Shown: positions 57,768 to 64,000 of the stretch, in pieces
Position numbering within the stretch: position 1 is the first letter of the stretch
Layout of the letters: each line of letters begins with the position of its first letter
Assembly: GCF_037893015.1 (NCBI RefSeq)
Contig: NC_133660.1
Location: 165,764,363 to 165,828,362, forward strand
DNA: 64,000 nucleotides
Direction: 5' to 3'
Origin: Macrotis lagotis
Lineage: Eukaryota > Chordata > Mammalia > Peramelemorphia > Peramelidae
Made by a program: the position numbers and the translations under genes
The notes under the pieces: generated by a model
Databases searched by the model: none
Seen by the model: only the letters and a program-made list of their open reading frames with translations
What the model was told of the DNA's origin: nothing

Positions 57768-58450
57768 TGAAACATATTTCTTAAGGATCACTTTTGTGAA
57801 TGGAACATATTTTCTTTCTAAATAGACCTGGAACTTTCGGCCAAGATGGTGGAGAGAAGACAGGTCCTGTGCTCGGGTCTCCTGATCTTCCCCCATAAAG
57901 ACTATTAAACAAACCTCTTAATGAAGTCCTATTGATAAAACCCAGAAAGAGAAGTGAGAAAAACAACACGTACTTCAAGGTCTGCCTTTGGGGACAGGGG
58001 TTATGGCTAGCGCAGAGAGCCAGTGGGGGAGGGGTAGAGACGGACTAATCTAAGATCAGGCCTGGAGGCTTTCGCTGTGGGAACCACTTTGCTCGGAGAA
58101 ACACTTCGTTATGGGAACCACTTCTCTCTGAGAAACAACCAGAGTGGAGGTGTGGCCATGGGACTGACAGTCTGGGACTTACAGGAAGCTCTAGTACCCC
58201 TACTGGCCAGGAGGACATAGTACATTCAGTGAGAAAAGTCTCCAATACCCCCCTACTGGCCAGCTGGAGATATTACACTCAGTGAGTAAAGCCTCTAGAG
58301 ATCTCAATCCCAAACTTCTGTGAACCAGCCCCTCCCTCAACACAAGATCTTGAGAAAATGAAGAAAGGCCAATAAAAGAGGGGTACCATAGAAAAATTCC
58401 TAAAAGGAAAAGACCATAATTTAGAGAGATGTAGAACCCCTGAGGAAAAC

Positions 58451-59370
58451 ATGACTTGGTCTCCAGCACAGAAAGATTTCCTTGAAGAAATCTGGAAGGA
58501 CTTTAAAAATCAACTGGGAAATTTGGGAAAAGAAACCCAAGACAAGATTAATACCTTGCAACAAGACAAATCCTTGGAAAATACAATTGGACAAATGAAA
58601 AAAAAGAAAATAATTCTCTCAAAACCTCATGATCAGAGAAAACTCTTACAAAATTAGAATTGACCAATTTGAAAAGGGGTTGCAAAAGGTAAATGAAGAA
58701 AATTCTTCCCTAACAAAAAGAATGGAGTCTATAGAAACCAATGACTTCATGAGAGAACAAGAATTGGTTAAACAAAACCAAAAACTTGAAAAAAAAATAG
58801 ATGAAAATGTTAAATACCACATGGGCAAAACCATTGACCTCAAGAATAGATCAAGGAAAGAAAACCTAAAAATAACTGGTTTTCCTGAAAATACTGAAGA
58901 GGAAAAAAAGCCTGGACTTAATATTACAGGATTTAGTGATGGAAAACTGCCCTGATATCATAGAATCAGAGGGCAAAATAATTATTGAAAAAAATATATC
59001 GATCACCTTCGGAAAGGGATCCCAAAATGAAAACACCAAAATTCCAGAACTATCAGATAAAAGAGAAATCCTGCAAGCAGTCAGAAAGAAACAATTTAAA
59101 TACCAAGGAGCCACAATATGGATTACACAGGACCTGGCAGCATCAACATTAAGGGATTGAAGTGCCCAGAATGCAAAATCCTGAAAAGCAAGGGAGCTTG
59201 GAATACAGCCAAGAATACAATATCTGGCAAAACCAAGTCTTCTCTTCCAGGGCAAAAGATGGACATTTAATGAAATAGGAGGCTTCCAACTTTTCCTGAT
59301 GAAAAGATCAGGGCTTAATAGAAAATTTGAACTTCAAACAGGAGACTCAAGAGACACAAGAAAAGATAAA
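58451..59370 (+). pseudogene. L1 ORF1 protein (RNA chaperone), frameshifted
   Basis: It starts MTWSPAQKDFLEEIWKDFKN at ATG 58451. A coiled coil covers about residues 10-120 across two frames (IGQMKKKK ends the first; FEKGLQKVNEENSSLTKRME continues in the frame open at 58,629). The RRM-like domain includes RSRKENLKITGFPENTEEEK; then a shift to the frame open at 58,936 (MENCPDIIESEGKIIIEKN). The C-terminal domain reads KREILQAVRKKQFKYQGATI to a stop at 59,158 and then continues in broken frames (GKRWTFNEIGGFQLFLMKRS) to about 59,330. Protein family and order of domains are clear; at least three lesions. Confidence 0.88.
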
Positions 59371-59842
59371 ATTTTAAAAGGGAGGGGAAAATTGTTATCA
59401 AATAAGACAAAACTGGCAACATCCCTACCTTGAAGAAAGACTTTAACAACTCTGGAGAATTGTAACTCTATTAGAGAGAATTTAATTAGCCAGAAGAGAT
59501 GGATACACATGACTTATTTGAGAAACTGTTATCCAGTAAGATGAAACTGGATATATCCTTATCTGGAAGAAAGATTCTAATAACTCTCAATAATTGTAAT
59601 TCTAGTAGAGATAACAGCCAGAAGTGATGGACACTCATGACCTTTCTGTGACTCAGATAGAATGATTTAAAAACAATACCTCCTTAAAAAGGAGGACAGT
59701 AAAGAGATGGGAGGATGGAGGGGACTGAATGGGGTAAACTTCATTACATTAAGAGATACAAAGGACTTATTGTAATAGAGGGGAAGAAGGCAGGAGGTAA
59801 GAACCACCTGAATCTTACTCTCATCAGATTGGCTTAAAGCTA

Positions 59843-59886
<44 letters not shown>

Positions 59887-60114
59887 AGTTAAATTAAGAA
59901 ACTTATCTTACCTTTAGAATATTAAAAGGGGAAAAGAGGAGGGGGAGGAAAGGGGGAATCAACAGAAGGAAAAGAAGGAAGGAAGGAAGAAGGGGCAAAG
60001 GGAAAGGGGGGGGAAAAGGGGAGGTTGGATATAGAAGGGCAAACACAGAAAAATTCTGCCATGAAGGTGGCAGAATTCAGAAACAAAACACTGGGGAATA
60101 CAGATAAAGGGGGA

Positions 60115-63100
60115 AAATACAAAGCAAAGAGATACATAAAGGTAAAGGTTGGAGTCAAATATATTTTGTTTCAAATGAAGCGAAAAAGCAAGGGTAGCAA
60201 TACTTATCTCAGACAAAGCGGCTGCGAAAATAGGTATTATTAAAAGAGATAAGGAAGGAAACTACATCCTCCTAAAAAGTACCATAGAAAATAATTTCGT
60301 TACTAAATATGTATACACCCTAATAGTATAGCATCCAAATTCTAAGAGGAGAAGTTGAAGGAATTACAGGAAGACATAGACAGCAAACCTCTACTAGTGG
60401 GAGACCTCAACCTCCTGCTCTCAGATTTAGATAAATCTAACTATAAAATAAGAAATAATGAAGTTAAGGAGGTAAATAGATTGTTAGAAAGCCTAGAGAA
60501 GGAAACTGAATGGGGATAGAAAGGAATGTACCTTTTTCTCTGCAGTACATGGCACTTACACAAAAACTGACCATTTACTAGAGCATAAAAACCTAATCAT
60601 CAATTGCATAAATGCAAACCTAGTAAATACAGCTTTCTCAGATCATAATGCAATAAAAATCATATGGAAATATTGGGCCAGGGAGATATAGAACCAAAAC
60701 TAATTGGAAATTGAATAACCTCATTTTTAAGAATGAGTGGATCAAACAACGAATTATAGAAAGAATTAATTATTTTATCCTAGATAATGACAATAATGAA
60801 ACAACATACCAAAATCTATGGGATATACTCAACGCAGCTGTCAGGGGATATATGTCTTTAAATGCTTATATGAATAAATTAGAGAAAGAGGAAATAAATG
60901 AACTATAAATATGCAACTAAAAAAATTAGAGAAAGAACAAATTAAAACCACCCAGTTAAATATCAAATTAGAAATTCAAAACATTAAAGTAGAAATTAAT
61001 AAAATTGAAAGAAAGAAAACTACTGAACTAATAAATAAAAGAGCTGGTTTTATGAAAAAAACCAATAAAGTTGATAAACCTCTGGTCAATTTTATTAAAA
61101 AAGGAAAGAAGAAAACCAAATTCTATTATCATAAATGAAAAAAGTGAATTCACCACCAATGAGGAGGAAATTAAAGTAATAATTCAGAATTATTTTGTCC
61201 AACTGTATGCCAATTAATTTGATAATCTAAATGAAATGGATGAATATTTACAAAAATATGTTGCCCAGGTTAAATGAAGAGGAATACGTAAATACCTAAA
61301 CAACCCTATCTCAGAAAAAGAAATTCAACAAGCCATTATTGAACACCCTAAGAAAAAATCTCCAGAGCCAGATGGATTCACAAGGGAATTCTATCAAAAT
61401 TTAAGGAACAACTGGTTCCAATTCTATATAAACTATTTGGCAGAACAGGTGAAGATGTAACTCTGCCTAACTCTTTCTCTGACACCAATATGGTACTGAT
61501 CCATAAACCAGGAAGAGTTAAAACAGAGAAAGAAAGTTATAGACCTATCTCCCTGATGAATATAGATGCAAAAATCTTAAAATAAAATCTTAGCAAAATG
61601 ACTACAAGTTATCACTAGGATAATACATTATGACCAAGTAGAATTTATCCCAGTAATGTAGGGTTGGTTCAATATTAGGAAAACTGTCAGTATAATTAAT
61701 TATATCAACATATGATTTTATCAATAGATGCTGAAAAAGCTTTTGACAAAATACAGCACGCATTCCTACTAAAAACACTAGAGAGTGTAGGAATTAATGG
61801 ACTGTTCCTTAGAATAATAAACAGTATCTATGAAACCATCAACAAGCATTATATGCAATGGGGATAGGCTAGAGGCCTTCCCAATAAGATCAGGGGTGAA
61901 ACAATCTCTACTATCACCACTACTATTCAATATCGTATTAGAAATGTTAGTTTCAGCAATAAGAGAAGTAAAAGAAATCAGAGGAATTAGAATAGGGAAG
62001 GAAGAGACAACACTCTCAACTCTTTGCAGATGACATCATGGTATACCTAGAGAACCCAAAAAATCATCTAAAAAACTACTAGAAATAATTTGCAACTTTA
62101 GCAAAGTCGCAGGATATAAAATAAACTCTCATAAATCTTCAACGTTTCTATATATAACTAGCAAGATGCAGCAGAAAGAACTAGAGAGAAAAATCCCATT
62201 CAAAGTAACTTTAGACAATATAAAATACCTGGGAGTCCATTACCTGTCAAGGCAGACTCAGAAAGTTTTTGAAAACAATTACAAAACATTTCTCACACAA
62301 ATAAAATGAGACTTAAATAACTGAGCAAATATCAACTGCTCATGGATAGGCTGAACTAATATAATAAAAATGACAATTCTACCAAAACTAAACTACTTGT
62401 TTAGTGCCCTACCAATCAAAATTCCAAAAAATTACTTTAATGAGTTAGAAAAAATTGTACATAAATTCATATGGAGAAATAAAAAGTCGAGAATGTCCAG
62501 AGATTTAACAAAAAAAAGTGCAAAAGAAGGTGGCTTTATTGAAAAAAACCCAATAAACTTGATAAACCTCTGGTCAATTTGATTAAAAAAGGAAAGAAGA
62601 AAAACAAATTGCGATTATCATAAATGAAAAAGGCAAACTCACCACCAATGAGGAGGCTCTAAAAATTATATTATAAAGCATCAGTCATCAAAGCTGTCTG
62701 GTATTGGCTAAGAGATAGAGTGGTGGATCATAGCAGGAAATGATTATAGTAATCTGCTGTTTGATAAACCCAGAGAGTCCAACTAATGATATAAGAACTC
62801 TCTCTTTGATAAAAAATGTTGGGAAAATTTTAAGTTATTATGGAAAAAACTTAGATTAGACCAACACTTCATACCCTATACCAAAATAAGATCAAAATGG
62901 ATACAGGATCTAGACATAAAAAACAATATTATAAGCAAACTAGAAGATTAAGGAATAGTTTACCTGTCAGATATAAGGAAAGGGAAGCAATTTACGACCA
63001 AGGAAGAGATGGAGAACACCATTATAAAAATAAACTAGATAATTTTGATTATATTAAATTAAAAAAAACTTTTGCACAGACAAAACCACTGTAACCAAGA

Positions 63101-63842
63101 TCAAAAGAAATGTAGTAAACTGGTAAACAATTTTTATAACTAGTGTTTCGGACAAAGGACTCATCTCTAAAATATACAGAGAACTGAGTCAAACTTTAAA
63201 AAAAAAAAAAAGATAAGCCATTGCCCAATTGACAAATGGTCAGATGAGATGCAAAGCCAATTTACAGATGAGGAAATCAAAGGAATCCATAGTCATATGA
63301 AAAATTGCTCCAAATAACTAATTATTAGAAAAACACAACTTAAACCATCTCTGCAGTTCCACCTCACACCTCCGAGACTGGCCAATATGAGCAGAAAGGA
63401 CAATGATCAATGTTGGAAGGGATGTGGGAAATCTGGGACACTAATACATTGTTAGTGGAGCTGTGAACTCATCCAACCTTTCTGGAGAGCAATTTGGAAT
63501 TATGCCCAAAAGGCAATAAAAATGTGCATACCCTTTGATCCAGCAATACCACTACTGGGTCTATACCCTGAAGAGATTATGACAATGGGTAAAAATATTA
63601 CCTGTACAAAAATGTTTATAACAGCTCTGTTTGTGGTGGCAAAGAAATATAAACTGAGGGAATGTCCATAAATTGGGGAATGGCTTAGCAAACTATGGTA
63701 TACATATGTGATGGAACACTACTGTTCTATTAGAAACCAGGAGGGATGGGAATTCAGGGAAGCCTGGAAGGATTTGCATGAACTGATGTTGAGTGAGATG
63801 AGCAGAACCAGAAGAACACTGTACACCCTAACAGCAACATAG
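60115..63842 (+). pseudogene. L1 ORF2 (endonuclease and reverse transcriptase), inactivated
   Basis: ORF2p nicks target DNA and copies L1 RNA into it. Seen here: endonuclease from about 60,115 (VAILISDKAAAKIGIIKRDK), GDLN at 60,400-60,411 (GDFN in most L1), and SDHNAIK at 60,638. Reverse transcriptase motifs follow: KSPEPDGFT (~61,355), [12 protein letters not shown] (~61,546), [10 protein letters not shown] (~61,730), [20 protein letters not shown] (61,890) and catalytic FADD at 62,023-62,034. The C-terminal cysteine region is at about 63,400-63,540 (CWKGCGKSGTL, CIPFDPAIPLLGLYPEE), with TAG at 63,840-63,842. Missing are the start of the endonuclease and its catalytic residues there. Many frameshifts and stops break the frame. 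Confidence 0.9.
62532..62656 (+). repeat. Second copy of an ORF2 segment (first copy 61,046-61,168)
   Basis: About 122 bp (ATAAACCTCTGGTCAATTT, ATTAAAAAAGGAAAGAAGAA, TCATAAATGAAAAA, CTCACCACCAATGAGGAGG) repeat the segment at 61,046-61,168 with few differences. They interrupt the conserved ORF2 sequence between AAGAAGGTGGC and CTAAAAATTATATTATAAAGC. Confidence 0.9.
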
Positions 63843-64000
63843 GAGTGATGATCAACCTTAATGGACTTGCTCATACCAACATGGCAACAATCAGGCACAA
63901 TTTTGGGATATCTGCAATGGAAAATGCCATCTATATCCTGAGAAAGAATTATGGAGTTTGAATAAAGACTGAAGACTTTCTATGTACCTTTAATTTTAAA

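Larger units (their letters stand above)
57825..64000 (+). mobile_element. Near-complete but inactive L1, runs off the window
   Basis: In order: 5' UTR beginning GGAACTTTCGGCCAAGATGGTGG; ORF1 (58,451-59,370); a G/A-rich spacer with a (CA)n run (59,846-59,884); ORF2 (about 60,115-63,842); and the start of a 3' UTR with AATAAAGACTGAAGAC at the window edge. ORF2 lacks its first ~60 codons and contains a copied internal segment. All frames are broken. It lies in a DCUN1D4 intron, antisense to the gene, just upstream of the exon at 56,323. Confidence 0.92.

Noticed and set aside
56394..64000. A further upstream DCUN1D4 exon (coding ...FYEYAG)
   Set aside because: I looked on the minus strand and found no matching coding sequence with splice sites; the interval is mostly L1.

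Overview
This window is vertebrate nuclear DNA, almost certainly from a marsupial. It is AT-rich, has no compact gene arrangement, and is dominated by interspersed repeats. About fifteen copies of one tRNA-derived SINE (heads like GGGGCAGCTAGGTGG, body ending ...CACTTAACCCCATTGCCTTGCA-An) are of the WSINE1/MAR1 type known from marsupials. They lie among marsupial-type L1, HAL1-like half-L1, RTE, CR1/L2/L3, MIR-type and hAT repeats. The species cannot be fixed from sequence alone; the abundance of the WSINE1-like SINE would fit an Australasian marsupial.

The only host gene I can support is DCUN1D4 (DCN1-like protein 4, a cullin-neddylation co-E3) on the minus strand. Its last six coding exons are at 56323-56393, 48463-48554, 40911-41019, 25914-26018, 21133-21235 and 20986-21041. 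All internal boundaries are GT/AG, all phases join, and together they give the C-terminal 177 residues ending ...[13 protein letters not shown] long, repeat-poor 3' UTR follows to about position 17,610, where AATAAA stands on the minus strand. The promoter and upstream exons lie beyond 64,000. Positions 1-17,600 are downstream of the gene and hold only repeats and unassigned sequence.

Layout. 1-1.9 kb: unassigned sequence and a MAR1-type SINE. 1.96-5.18 kb: a complete HAL1-like element (ORF1, no ORF2) with a 13-bp target-site duplication. 5.4-6.2 kb: old MIR-type SINEs. 6.3-7.83 kb: a SINE plus an antisense L1 3' end fused to the first 51 nt of U6 snRNA. 9.1-16.6 kb: old L1, MAR1, hAT, MIR and L2 pieces. 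17.6-21.0 kb: DCUN1D4 3' UTR. 21-56 kb: DCUN1D4 introns with SINEs, a decayed RTE endonuclease, CR1/L3 tails, an ORF2-deleted L1 (36.1-39.7 kb), a HAL1-like copy (43.9-46.3 kb), an older half-L1 (48.7-51.0 kb) and L2 pieces. 57.8-64 kb: a near-complete but broken L1 running into the window edge.

No prokaryotic genes, CRISPR arrays or novel protein system are visible. The most unusual things here are products of retrotransposition: a U6-L1 chimera, a probable L1 3' transduction with a perfect 15-bp target duplication, a ~122-bp ORF2 segment copied into a second place in the same L1, three antisense-SINE-like modules inside a HAL1 3' region, and six ORF1-bearing L1/HAL1 elements all in the same orientation, antisense to the host gene where they overlap it.
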